From Bacteroidota bacterium (GTDB lineage Bacteria > Bacteroidota > Rhodothermia > Rhodothermales > Bin80), in contig JAPPGC010000071.1 of assembly GCA_028875125.1 (NCBI GenBank), positions 1 through 32,012 on the forward strand: DNA of 32,012 bases, written 5' to 3'. Position numbers and translations under genes: made by a program. The notes under the pieces were generated by a model. The model made no database searches. It was not told where the DNA came from and was given only the letters and a program-made list of their open reading frames with translations. How positions within the stretch are numbered: the first letter of the stretch is position 1; each line of letters begins with the position of its first letter. Of the stretch, positions 9,212 to 17,342 are shown piece after piece.

Positions 9212-10370
9212 ACTGTTCGATGACGTTTGAATCCTTGCTACGTCGCAGGATCTGTCCACTGTGGACATCCCGGAAGACAATCTCTTTTGGCTGCGGGGTG
9301 ACATCCATCAGGAACATGGCCCAGCCCCAAAAACTGTATCGTGCCTGGGACACGATATAGGGGTTTGAGATTATTTCCTTGATTGACTCTTCGGAGGTCA
9401 GTGCCTCCGGGACTTTTAGAATGTCGACGGGGTTGGCAAATTCGCGATCCTCTGGTACATCTTGAAGAAGGATTTCCGCGGCCTGCCCGGTAACGGTGGT
9501 ACGGGTTGGCCTCGGGCCACTGATTCGCTTGAAGAAATAGTGGTCGCTGGAAATCTTGCCCGATCCGTACAGGAAGATCAGGATCAACAGGAACAGCGTC
9601 AGCATGGCAATCTCGAAGCCCTGCGTACCCGCAGTCAGCCCCCCGGCCATCTCTTCTACAAATACTGCGCCCACCAGGACGGGAATCTGGATCAGTGCGC
9701 CGACACGTGAAAGCAGCCCGGTCAGCAGCATGAATCCGCCCAGCAAGTGCGACATTGCAACGTAATGCAGCAGAACAGTGGACCGCAGCATAGCCGATGA
9801 ATTGGCACCAACGAGGTCCATGAAGCTGTTTGCGTCCGCGATGAAGAGCATGCCACGGATAAGCAGGCCGAGTCCCAGATACATTCGCAGAAGATCAAAG
9901 GCGTGTGCACGGAAACGATACAGTCTGGCCAGCAGCTGTCGTAGATCGTTCGGCGAAGTCCCGATCAGTCGATCCAGGCTCCAGTCCCCCGATCCACAGA
10001 TCACGACCAGGAGCAACATGAAGAGCACCAGCGAGGACAGTTCGAGCGACTGGTTTGCCGAAAACAAACTACCCAGGCTCAAAAAAACTGCCCCAAATAG
10101 AATGGGAACCTGGGAGAGTGCGGCGATACGTGTCCAGAATCCGGCTGTGATCAGCAGCCCGCCCACCATATGAAACCCGGCTACGAAGAGATGCACCCAG
10201 CTTTCGGAGAGCCACGCGGGTGCCCCTTCAGGCAGAAGGGCAACGAGCGTTGATGCGTCAAACAGAAAAAGAATCCCTCGCGCAAACAGGCCGATGCCCA
10301 GATAGATTCGAATCAGGTCAAAGGCAATTTCACGGTATTCGTCTAGCCACGCGTCAAATTTTTGGAGCAT
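9198..10370 (-). CDS. Tandem DoxX-like membrane protein with soluble C-terminal tail
   Basis: 390-aa inner-membrane protein made of two DoxX/DoxD-like four-helix units in tandem. The first (~15-130) and second (~155-275) each contain the same pattern: an LIRIYLGIGLFARGILF / LLRMYLGLGLLIRGMLF first helix followed by HMVGGLLITAGFWTR / HLLGGFMLLTGLLSR. This points to internal duplication or fusion. Residues ~280-390 are a soluble tail ending SKDSNVIEQFRYR. DoxX proteins are linked to redox or thiosulfate/thiol chemistry, but no specific substrate can be inferred. The gene diverges from the bd-like operon across a 168-bp intergenic region, so shared control with that operon is possible. Confidence 0.8.
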   Translation of the reverse strand: MLQKFDAWLDEYREIAFDLIRIYLGIGLFARGILFLFDASTLVALLPEGAPAWLSESWVHLFVAGFHMVGGLLITAGFWTRIAALSQVPILFGAVFLSLGSLFSANQSLELSSLVLFMLLLVVICGSGDWSLDRLIGTSPNDLRQLLARLYRFRAHAFDLLRMYLGLGLLIRGMLFIADANSFMDLVGANSSAMLRSTVLLHYVAMSHLLGGFMLLTGLLSRVGALIQIPVLVGAVFVEEMAGGLTAGTQGFEIAMLTLFLLILIFLYGSGKISSDHYFFKRISGPRPTRTTVTGQAAEILLQDVPEDREFANPVDILKVPEALTSEESIKEIISNPYIVSQARYSFWGWAMFLMDVTPQPKEIVFRDVHSGQILRRSKDSNVIEQFRYR

Positions 10371-10405
10371 ACTGAAAATTTTTTACCTTACGGGTGAAAA
10401 TAACG

Positions 10406-10430
10406 ATTTTGGGCCACGCGAACCCAAAAT
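10406..10430. promoter_or_regulatory. Inverted repeat in the divergent doxX-like / bd-like-operon promoter region (possible operator)
   Basis: Perfect 8-bp arms ATTTTGGG (10406-10413) and CCCAAAAT (10423-10430) are separated by 9 bp. The repeat sits 40-65 bp upstream of the DoxX-like start and ~110 bp upstream of the CydA-like start. Arms on about the same DNA face fit a dimeric regulator site. No T-run follows, so an intrinsic terminator is less likely. Its role is inference only. Confidence 0.4.
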
Positions 10431-10538
10431 ACCTATTCTGATCATCCTGAGGGCGCAACTTGAAGATCATTGCTTATTTTCCGGTTTCTGTTCGTGTACC
10501 TATGACTCGCCTGTTGCGCTGTCTGTCTGATAACTGCA

Positions 10539-12314
10539 ATGCTGACAATTGATCGAAGATCGTGGTTGCTGAGGGTTCCATTGGGAATCCTCGTACTGGT
10601 GTTAGTGGCTCTGTGCTCTGAGCCGGCATGGGCTGCCCCCCAGGAGGCCGATCCCGAGTACAGGGCACTGCCTTTCATAAGCAGCCGTGTCCTCATGTGG
10701 GCGGTCGCCGAGCTGCATTTGATGTTTGCAGCGTTTGTGTTGGCAGTTCCCATTTTTGCACTCGTCATAGAGTACATCGGATACAAGACCGGGGACCGGC
10801 GCTATGACCAATTGGCGTACGATTTTACAAAGTTGCTTTCGGTGTCGTTCTCATTCACAGCAACCTTGGGTGCGCTGCTTACGTTTGGGCTGATTGTCTT
10901 TTATCCAGCGCTCACCCAATATCTGGTAAAGATATTCAGTTGGACCTTTTTGCCGTACGTTCTGCTGTTCTTTCTTGAAGCGTTTTTCCTCTACGCGTAT
11001 TACTACGGCTGGGGGAAACTCCCTCCACGTCTCCACTTATTCCTGGGGGTGATGCTCAACATTGTGGGCACAGCGATCATGTTTATTGCCAACGCCTGGT
11101 TGACGTTCATGAACACGCCCAATGGGATTGACGAGATGGGCAACCTGACCAATCTCTGGGAGGCGATCAACAATTACATCTGGATGCCCATCAATATCCA
11201 CCGGATTATTGCCAATGTAGCATTTGGTGGAGCTATCGGGGCTGCCTACGGTGCCTTCAAATTCTTGGGCGCGAAAACACTGGAAGCCCGTGCCCATTAC
11301 GACTGGATGGGGTACATAGGCATTTTTGTGGCTATTTGTGCATTGCTGCCCCTCCCGTTTGCAGGTTACTGGTTGGGGGTGGAGATTTATGCGTACGACC
11401 AGAGCCTTGGAATCACGTTGATGGGAGGTACGTTTTCGTGGTTGTTTATCGTGCAGGCGGTACTGATTGGAAACCTGTTTCTGGCGGCCAACTACTATCT
11501 GTGGCTTAGTATGGCCCGAATACCGGGCGCAGAACGCTTCCGAGGGTTTATCAAGTACCTTCTGGGCATCATTACGCTTTGTTTTATCGTGTGGGCAACC
11601 CCGCATTCGCTTGTTGCGACGGTGGAAGAGGCCCGTGCGATGGGGGGGTCGCATCATCCCATACTGAATGTGCTGGGTGTGATGAGTGCGAAGAATACCG
11701 CGGTTAACCTGCTCATACTCACGACCTATGTCAGTTTCCTGCTCTATCGGCGTGCAAATAAGGAGGCGACTGTTTCGTGGGCCAAGACCGGGAACTGGAT
11801 TCAATTCGGCATATTCGCAGCTGTAGTCATCTACGTCGTATTTCTTGGGGTATACGGGTACTTTGTGGACGCCCAAACGCGTATAGGACTGAGTCAACCG
11901 CAGGTGATGTCTGTGTTGTTTGCGATGGTTTCCGTGACGGTCATTGACATTTTCCTGTTCAAGAATGCGAAGTCCCGCGGAGAAATCGTGTGGGGAAAAA
12001 TTTCGGCTCGATCGCAGTATGCCCTATTCTTCCTGGCGATCACGTTTACTTGGCTTATGGGTCTCATGGGCTATGTTCGCGCGGGTATGCGTCAGCATTG
12101 GCATGTGTATGGAGTAGTACGTGACACCTCCGTAGATGCGTTTACGCCGACACTGGGTTATGCTGGAGGTGTTGTGAGCGCGATTGTCATTGTATTCTTC
12201 CTGTTGATCGCGATTGTTTTCTTCCTGGCTGGACTTGCCGGTCGAAAGGATTGGGAACCTAAATCGGGATCGCGATGGAGTAAAGCGGAGGCATCCGCAA
12301 CTGTAGATTCTTAA
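10539..12314 (+). CDS. CydA-like subunit of a cytochrome bd-superfamily oxidoreductase (no CydB partner)
   Basis: 591-aa polytopic protein, first gene of the ten-gene operon. A hydrophobic N-terminus (to WAA, ~33) precedes the CydA-like core. Visible counterparts of CydA landmarks are H60 (AELHLMFAAF, like the b595 ligand), E147 (FFLEAFFLYAYYYGW, like the E99/E107 helix), ANAWLTFMNTPNG (184-196) and H221 (NIHRIIANVAFGG, like H186 of b558). Two features differ from quinol oxidases: the GRQPW motif is replaced by GYVRAGMRQHWHVYG (511-525, two extra His), and no E. coli-like Q-loop is seen. No cydB follows; three c-type cytochrome genes do. It is therefore probably a member of the non-quinol, cytochrome-c-linked branches of the superfamily. 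The reaction (O2 reduction or another acceptor) is not provable from sequence. Confidence 0.8.
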   Translation: MLTIDRRSWLLRVPLGILVLVLVALCSEPAWAAPQEADPEYRALPFISSRVLMWAVAELHLMFAAFVLAVPIFALVIEYIGYKTGDRRYDQLAYDFTKLLSVSFSFTATLGALLTFGLIVFYPALTQYLVKIFSWTFLPYVLLFFLEAFFLYAYYYGWGKLPPRLHLFLGVMLNIVGTAIMFIANAWLTFMNTPNGIDEMGNLTNLWEAINNYIWMPINIHRIIANVAFGGAIGAAYGAFKFLGAKTLEARAHYDWMGYIGIFVAICALLPLPFAGYWLGVEIYAYDQSLGITLMGGTFSWLFIVQAVLIGNLFLAANYYLWLSMARIPGAERFRGFIKYLLGIITLCFIVWATPHSLVATVEEARAMGGSHHPILNVLGVMSAKNTAVNLLILTTYVSFLLYRRANKEATVSWAKTGNWIQFGIFAAVVIYVVFLGVYGYFVDAQTRIGLSQPQVMSVLFAMVSVTVIDIFLFKNAKSRGEIVWGKISARSQYALFFLAITFTWLMGLMGYVRAGMRQHWHVYGVVRDTSVDAFTPTLGYAGGVVSAIVIVFFLLIAIVFFLAGLAGRKDWEPKSGSRWSKAEASATVDS

Positions 12315-12341
12315 TAAACCAACCGACCAGTAGGCAGTCCA

Positions 12342-13133
12342 GTGAAACAGGCCCTGAAAATATTTGGATTCACCATTGTGGTCAGCGTTTTTTATTGGTA
12401 CGTCAGTTTGTGGGTACCGCAGAAGCGAACAGAGCCGCCTGAGGATATAGAGATTGGCGCCAATCTTACCACAGAGGAGATGATTCCCATTGGTGAGGAA
12501 ATTGTAGCAGGCAAAGGGACCTGCCTGACCTGTCATACTATGGGAGACCATGGAACCGGGTTGCGTTTTCCGGATCTGGCCGGTATTGGTGCTATAGCTG
12601 GAGAACGTGTTGCGGGGCAAAGTGATGTTTACTATCTGGCAGAGTCAATGTATGATCCGAACGCGTACGTACTGGAAGGCTATGTGGCTGGAATGCCCAA
12701 CGTTGCCCGTCCACCGATTGCACTTACTGATCAGGAGATACTCACCGTGATCGCCTACCTGCAATCTCTCGGCGGAACACCGACGGTTACGATGGATACG
12801 CAACTTGAATGGCAGGGCCAAGCGCCCGCATCTCAGGACGTTGCTCCGGCAGCGGTAGGGGGGAATCGGGACGCAGAAACACTGTTCGCGGCGTACCTGT
12901 GCAATACCTGTCATACCCTGGATGGTACGGTAGCTGCTGGTCCAACGCTTCAAGGCTTGGGTGGACGCATGTCCAGGGCGGAAATCTACGAATCTATTGT
13001 AGACCCAGATGCAACAGTTACCGAGGGCTTTGTTGCAGGGGTGATGACCGCCATGCTTGACGCCACCGGTTTTCATGAACAGGTGTCTGCTTCGGAACTG
13101 CAGGCATTGGTAGATTATCTAGCTTCGCTTTAG
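12342..13133 (+). CDS. Membrane-anchored diheme c-type cytochrome
   Basis: 263-aa protein translated from a GTG start 27 bp after the CydA-like gene. One N-terminal helix (~6-25, FGFTIVVSVFYWYVSLW) anchors or exports it. Two cytochrome c domains follow: CLTCH at 61-65 with a distal Met candidate in GMPN (M118), and CNTCH at 187-191 with GVMTAM as distal candidate. Both domains show the usual DQEILTVIAYLQSL / SASELQALVDYLASL C-terminal helix. It likely shuttles electrons to or from the CydA-like subunit on the periplasmic side, replacing the quinol site. The linker between domains is rich in Ala, Pro and Gln. Confidence 0.88.
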   Translation: MKQALKIFGFTIVVSVFYWYVSLWVPQKRTEPPEDIEIGANLTTEEMIPIGEEIVAGKGTCLTCHTMGDHGTGLRFPDLAGIGAIAGERVAGQSDVYYLAESMYDPNAYVLEGYVAGMPNVARPPIALTDQEILTVIAYLQSLGGTPTVTMDTQLEWQGQAPASQDVAPAAVGGNRDAETLFAAYLCNTCHTLDGTVAAGPTLQGLGGRMSRAEIYESIVDPDATVTEGFVAGVMTAMLDATGFHEQVSASELQALVDYLASL

Positions 13134-13159
13134 GCTGATTGAATTGATATTGTTTGCCC

Positions 13160-13987
13160 ATGAATCTTTTTGTGCTTCTTGCGATAGCGGCGGCAATGGT
13201 TCTGGTCCAGTTCGTGGTGACACGCTGGGTCAAGCTTAACCTTCTAGCCTGGATGGGGATATGGTGGGTTGCGTTGTGGGCCGCGTTCTCGTACGGTATT
13301 AATCCACCGCTGCCGAATTCAATTATCGTGCTGTTCATGGCGATCATCACGATTGCGCTGGTTGCGTATCTGTCGGCGGATAACGAGGAGCTGAAGCAGG
13401 CCCAGGAATCGATCGTTCGTTTTATGGTAACCCGCCAGTATCGGGTTGCTTTGCTTATCGTAATGTTTTTGATTCCAGCAGCAGTGGCTGCCTGGACCTT
13501 TGCCAGTATGAACGAGGCGCCACAGCCACCTTCCAGTGGTCGTACGATACACCCGCCACCCCCGTCCTCAATTACCTTTCAGGGTACCTCGATCAATCTG
13601 ACAACCGCCAATAACCCCATCCGTGAACTCCAGCATACGGATGAAGCAGCCTTTGCAGAGCATGTTGCCAATGGGCGGCGGATTTACTTTGAGAACTGTT
13701 TCTACTGTCACGGGGACAATATGGAGGGGGCCGGGATGTTTGCGCATGGGTACGACCCGCTTCCGGCAAACTTCAATGATGCTACGACGATTGCAATGCT
13801 GCAGGAGTCCTATCTATTCTGGCGCATTGCAAAAGGAGCTCCGGGACTACCGTCGGAATCAACACCATGGTCAAGCGCAATGCCGGCATGGGAAGATTTT
13901 CTTACGGAAGAGGAAATCTGGGAAGTGATCATATTTCTGTATGAATTCACTGGATTTGAGCCACGGGCGCAGGGTATGCCGCATTAA
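13160..13987 (+). CDS. Membrane-bound monoheme c-type cytochrome
   Basis: About 275 aa from the ATG at 13160; an in-frame TTG at 13154 adds two residues and is less likely. Three hydrophobic segments occupy residues ~1-70 (FVLLAIAAAMVLVQFVV, NLLAWMGIWWVALWAAFSYG, SIIVLFMAIITIALVAYL), and a further helix lies at ~97-115. A proline-rich linker (HPPPPSS) leads into a C-terminal cytochrome c domain with CFYCH at C180-H184 and MPAW as a distal-Met candidate. It lies 26 bp after the diheme gene and 3 bp before the next, so it belongs to the same operon. The helices before the heme suggest an integral subunit of the complex, possibly taking the structural place of CydB; that is inference. Confidence 0.85.
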   Translation: MNLFVLLAIAAAMVLVQFVVTRWVKLNLLAWMGIWWVALWAAFSYGINPPLPNSIIVLFMAIITIALVAYLSADNEELKQAQESIVRFMVTRQYRVALLIVMFLIPAAVAAWTFASMNEAPQPPSSGRTIHPPPPSSITFQGTSINLTTANNPIRELQHTDEAAFAEHVANGRRIYFENCFYCHGDNMEGAGMFAHGYDPLPANFNDATTIAMLQESYLFWRIAKGAPGLPSESTPWSSAMPAWEDFLTEEEIWEVIIFLYEFTGFEPRAQGMPH

Positions 13988-13990
13988 CCG

Positions 13991-15526
13991 ATGACGAGAA
14001 TGCGAATTTTGCTGACGCTATTGCTAGTGTATATCGCTTACCCTGCGGTTGCACAGCAGGAAAACGATCTTGGCACCGAGGCGCAACGCGCTGAGGGCAA
14101 AGAAGTCTATGATATCAAATGTGCACACTGTCACGGCTATGAGGGAGATGCCAGTGCCGTGGCGACGCCTTACCTGCGCCCGACGCCCCGGGATTTTACT
14201 TCAGGCAATTATAAATTCCGTTCAACAGCGAGCGGCGAGCTTCCCACTACAGAAGATATAAAGCGGAGTATTCGCCTCGGGATGCCGTACACGAGTATGC
14301 CCGCCTGGGAAGGGATCCTCTCAGAGACGGAAATCACCGACCTGGCCTACTATCTCAAGACGTTTGAACCTGCTTTCGACGGGCCGTATGGCAATCCTAC
14401 GGTGGTAGAGATCCCGCGTGCGCCCTCCTACTCAGCGGACCCGGATCACTTGGCACGTGGGCAAGAGATTTTTGCAGCCAATCAATGTGCAGACTGTCAT
14501 GGCGAGAACGGTCGCGGAAATGGCGAAAGTGCCCCAGAACTCATGGATGACTGGGGAGACCCGATTCGCGCGGCCGACATGACCAAGCGCTGGACATTCA
14601 GAGCCGGTGCTACACGTGAGGATATATATCGGACCTTCATGACCGGTCTGAATGGTACGCCGATGCCTTCGTATGAGCAGACGATTGACGCGGAGGATCG
14701 ATGGGCATTGGTAGATTATGTATGGTCGCTGTCGAGAGATACGCCGGATTATGGTACGACGGTTACGGTGCAGGGGCGATCGGGTGAGCTTGTGCTAAGC
14801 GAAGGTCTTTTTGAAGCAGCACCGCAAGTGTACTTTCCGATCGTAGGGCAGATAACTGAGCCCGGGCGTGCTTTCTATCCTGGCGTCAATGGTATTAGTG
14901 TAAAGGCGGTTTACAACAATTCGGAGATTGCGATCCAGCTACAGTGGCACGATATGACCGCAGAAACCGATGGTATGAATAACCCATTGATTGAAATGCC
15001 AATGTTTGATCCGGCACAGCCGGATACAACAATGGATGGGTGGTCGGACGCAGTGGCGATACTCCTGCCATCCCGCACGCCAGAGGGGTTGGAGCGCCCG
15101 TACTTCATGTTTGGTGACAGCAGGTTTCCGATGAGTATCTGGTACACAGATCTTGCTACGGACTCAGCTGCGGTATTAATAGGGCAGGGGTCGGGAAGGA
15201 TCGCTGATAACGGGATCGCTCTGGAAAGATCTGCCAGCTACGAGGATGGGGTTTGGACGGTCCAGTTCAAGGGGCCCCGTAACCAGGGAGAATTGACGAT
15301 GCCGGAAGCGACTTTTGTTCCGATTTCGTTTACGATATGGGACGGGTTTAACGGGGAGCGAGGCAATAAGCGCGGGCTTTCGGCGTGGTATCATTTGTAT
15401 CTGGAACCAATGGAGACACAATCTGCGGTGCTCCCTATGGCAAAGTGGTTCCTGATTGTATTGGGAGCAGAGCTGTTGATTGTGGGCCTGGTGAATTTAC
15501 GGGCGCGTCGCAGGAAAACCGCTTAA
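13991..15526 (+). CDS. Diheme cytochrome c fused to ethylbenzene-dehydrogenase-like heme-b domain, C-terminal anchor
   Basis: 511-aa exported protein. A signal peptide (MRILLTLLLVYIAYPAVAQ) is followed by two cytochrome c domains: CAHCH at 44-48 with GMPYTSMPAW, and CADCH at 166-170 with GTPMPSY. Residues ~240-475 resemble the EB_dh / DMSO-reductase gamma family (heme b binding; NAVYNNSEIAIQLQWHD-like and DSRFPMSIWYTDL strands). A single helix at ~483-503 with an RARRRK stop-transfer end anchors it. In known molybdoenzymes the gamma subunit carries one heme b and passes electrons outward; here it sits beside a CydA homologue with no molybdenum enzyme in view. Spacing of 3 bp on both sides fixes it in the operon. 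Confidence 0.85.
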   Translation: MTRMRILLTLLLVYIAYPAVAQQENDLGTEAQRAEGKEVYDIKCAHCHGYEGDASAVATPYLRPTPRDFTSGNYKFRSTASGELPTTEDIKRSIRLGMPYTSMPAWEGILSETEITDLAYYLKTFEPAFDGPYGNPTVVEIPRAPSYSADPDHLARGQEIFAANQCADCHGENGRGNGESAPELMDDWGDPIRAADMTKRWTFRAGATREDIYRTFMTGLNGTPMPSYEQTIDAEDRWALVDYVWSLSRDTPDYGTTVTVQGRSGELVLSEGLFEAAPQVYFPIVGQITEPGRAFYPGVNGISVKAVYNNSEIAIQLQWHDMTAETDGMNNPLIEMPMFDPAQPDTTMDGWSDAVAILLPSRTPEGLERPYFMFGDSRFPMSIWYTDLATDSAAVLIGQGSGRIADNGIALERSASYEDGVWTVQFKGPRNQGELTMPEATFVPISFTIWDGFNGERGNKRGLSAWYHLYLEPMETQSAVLPMAKWFLIVLGAELLIVGLVNLRARRRKTA

Positions 15527-15529
15527 CCA

Positions 15530-16774
15530 GTGGACAGGAAGACGTACATACCGTCACTCGTATCGTGGAATCTGACCAAAAAATGCAACTTACAGTGTCC
15601 ACACTGCTATCTGTCTGCCGGACGCGCGGCTGATCGGGAGTTGACCACCGATGAGTGCCTTGCATTGCTTGAAGAAATGCGGACTCTCGGTACTGAAATG
15701 CTCATCCTGACGGGCGGCGAACCACTCCTGAGGAGAGATATCTACCAACTTGCAGAGACTGCGAGTGCTATGGGCATGTGGGTTGTGATGGGTACCAACG
15801 GCGTACTTGTGACGCGTGCTGTTGCCCGCAAAATGGTTGAGTGTGGTGTCAAAGGAGTCGGGATCAGTATTGATTCTGCCGACCCCGAACGCCACAATGC
15901 ATTCAGGGGGGGACGCAATGCGTGGCAGCACTCGGTACGCGCGCTACAGATCTGCCGGGAAGAGGGGCTGGAAGTGCTCGTGCAGACTACGGTCATGGAA
16001 GAAAATTACGACGAGATTCCCGCGCTCCTGGATTTTGCAAGGGATCACGGAGCGTGGTCGTTCAATCTGTATTTTCTGGTGCAGACCGGACGGGGGCAGG
16101 GGATGACCGATCTTTCGGCCGCGGCGACAGAAGCCATGCTAACGCGACTGGTAGATCTACAGGAAGACTATCGCCCCATGTTGGTACGCAGCAAGTGTGC
16201 GCCCCAATTCAAGCAGATTGCCTATGCTATGGGTCGCGGAGGACTCGAAAGTGGCGGATGCATGGCGGCAACAGAATATTGCAGAATTACACCGGAGGGA
16301 AATGTCACGCCCTGTCCCTATATGGATGTGGTAGCTGGAAGTGTGCTGGAGGAGTCTTTCACGACAATCTGGGATTCCTCCGCTGTTTTTGCAGAACTCA
16401 GGGACACCGCAAACCTGAAAGGGCGCTGCGGTGCATGTGAGTTCAAGGATCTATGCGGCGGTTGTCGGTGCCGGGCCTTTGCTGCCGCGGGGGATTACTT
16501 GGCAGAAGACCCTGGCTGTGCCTATCAGCCCACGGGCACAGCTCTGCCGGAGGCGGTACTGTGTTGGGATCAGGCCGCTCAGGACCGTCTTATGCGGATT
16601 CCAATTTCGTTCATTCGCAACAAGACTCGGAAAGGCGTTGAAGCGTACGCTCGCAACAAGGGCGTATCAAGCATTACCACTGAGGTCATGAATGGCGCAC
16701 TCAGCGGTATGCAGCGGACCAAGGCATTTGGCGCAGCGCCTGCCTTTTCAAGAAAACCTACACACCTCGTTTAG
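15530..16774 (+). CDS. Radical SAM/SPASM enzyme with C-terminal PCP_red-like domain (NirJ/AhbD-like)
   Basis: 414-aa protein from a GTG start. The [4Fe-4S]/SAM motif CNLQCPHC (C19, C23, C26) and GGEP (62-65) mark a radical SAM core. A SPASM-type cysteine-rich region spans ~244-330 (YCRITPEGNVTPCP, CGACEFKDLCGGCRCRAF, DPGC). The WNLTKKCNLQCPHC start and the CGGCRCRA...GDYLAEDPGC ending recall heme-pathway enzymes such as NirJ (heme d1) and AhbD (heme b by the siroheme route). Residues 346-391 are a PCP_red-like domain (WDQAAQDRLMRIPI...VEAYARNKG...ITTEV), a family known from the BchB/ChlB C-terminus. A tetrapyrrole or peptide-modifying role is inferred. It likely matures a cofactor for the operon's oxidoreductase. 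Confidence 0.85.
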   Translation: MDRKTYIPSLVSWNLTKKCNLQCPHCYLSAGRAADRELTTDECLALLEEMRTLGTEMLILTGGEPLLRRDIYQLAETASAMGMWVVMGTNGVLVTRAVARKMVECGVKGVGISIDSADPERHNAFRGGRNAWQHSVRALQICREEGLEVLVQTTVMEENYDEIPALLDFARDHGAWSFNLYFLVQTGRGQGMTDLSAAATEAMLTRLVDLQEDYRPMLVRSKCAPQFKQIAYAMGRGGLESGGCMAATEYCRITPEGNVTPCPYMDVVAGSVLEESFTTIWDSSAVFAELRDTANLKGRCGACEFKDLCGGCRCRAFAAAGDYLAEDPGCAYQPTGTALPEAVLCWDQAAQDRLMRIPISFIRNKTRKGVEAYARNKGVSSITTEVMNGALSGMQRTKAFGAAPAFSRKPTHLV

Positions 16775-16777
16775 ACT

Positions 16778-16996
16778 ATGCCATTCTATATTACGCAGGA
16801 GTGTACGGCATGTGGTGATTGTGTAGATATGTGTCCAATTGAGGCTATTAGGGTTGACGATCCTATTTACGTGATTGAACCCGAGTGTACAGATTTTATG
16901 GAGTGCTTGGCCTTCTGTGAGGTTGATGCTGTTCAGCCGATTCCAGAAATGAGTGAAGAGTCTGCCTCAACCGTTACGCTTGCGGCCAATGGTTGA
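16778..16996 (+). CDS. Small ferredoxin, one complete and one incomplete cluster motif
   Basis: 72-aa ferredoxin. The N-terminal motif CTACGDCVDMCP is a complete 4Fe-4S pattern. The second, CTDFMECLAFCEVDA, lacks the second cysteine of CxxCxxC (Phe in its place) and the proline after the last, so it may hold a 3Fe-4S cluster, use another ligand, or be empty. It lies 3 bp after the radical SAM gene and overlaps the next gene's ATG by 8 bp. The likely job is electron donor to the radical SAM enzyme or to the PCP_red proteins; this is inference. Confidence 0.9.
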   Translation: MPFYITQECTACGDCVDMCPIEAIRVDDPIYVIEPECTDFMECLAFCEVDAVQPIPEMSEESASTVTLAANG

Positions 16997-17318
16997 AAAC
17001 GAGATTCAATATCTCCCCTGGCAGCAGTTTCGTCAGATGGTCCCGCCAATCCTCGGATTGGAGGTCAGGCGACTTTCCCGACACATTGCAGACGCGGATC
17101 CGTCCTCGGATACACGTAACCAATTGGTTAAAACACGGTTTGAACTCAGGCGGTTCATTGCCTGTGTAGAGAAGGCAGATGAAGAAGAGAGAGGTTCGTG
17201 TGGAGCTTTTCTGGATGCTGCGTTACTAAACGTTGCTGCTATCGGTGACCGCCCGGAAATGGATTATGTGATTGACAGACTTCGTTATGTGCGTGATCGA
17301 ATCCCTTATGTTTATTGA
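16989..17318 (+). CDS. Hypothetical protein, 109 aa, in the bd-like operon
   Basis: Not recognised. The ATG at 16989 overlaps the ferredoxin stop by 8 bp, which suggests translational coupling; a GTG at 16953 would extend it by 12 residues inside the ferredoxin. The protein is soluble and almost all-helical with many charged residues (RRLSRHIADADPSS, TRFELRRFIACVEKADEEER), and has two cysteines (C58 and C69 approximately) not arranged as a metal site. It may be a small helical partner or adaptor for the maturation proteins on either side. Confidence 0.75.
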   Translation: MVENEIQYLPWQQFRQMVPPILGLEVRRLSRHIADADPSSDTRNQLVKTRFELRRFIACVEKADEEERGSCGAFLDAALLNVAAIGDRPEMDYVIDRLRYVRDRIPYVY

Positions 17319-17342
17319 ACCGCGGTATACGCGTTAAAGCTC

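Noticed and set aside
11037-11897. 286-residue open frame antisense to the CydA-like gene
   Set aside because: It is a shadow of a strongly supported membrane-protein gene; its translation is rich in R/H/Q/P with no protein-like pattern.
12024-12620. 198-residue minus-strand frame across the CydA-like and diheme genes
   Set aside because: It spans two real genes in antisense and has a non-protein-like composition.
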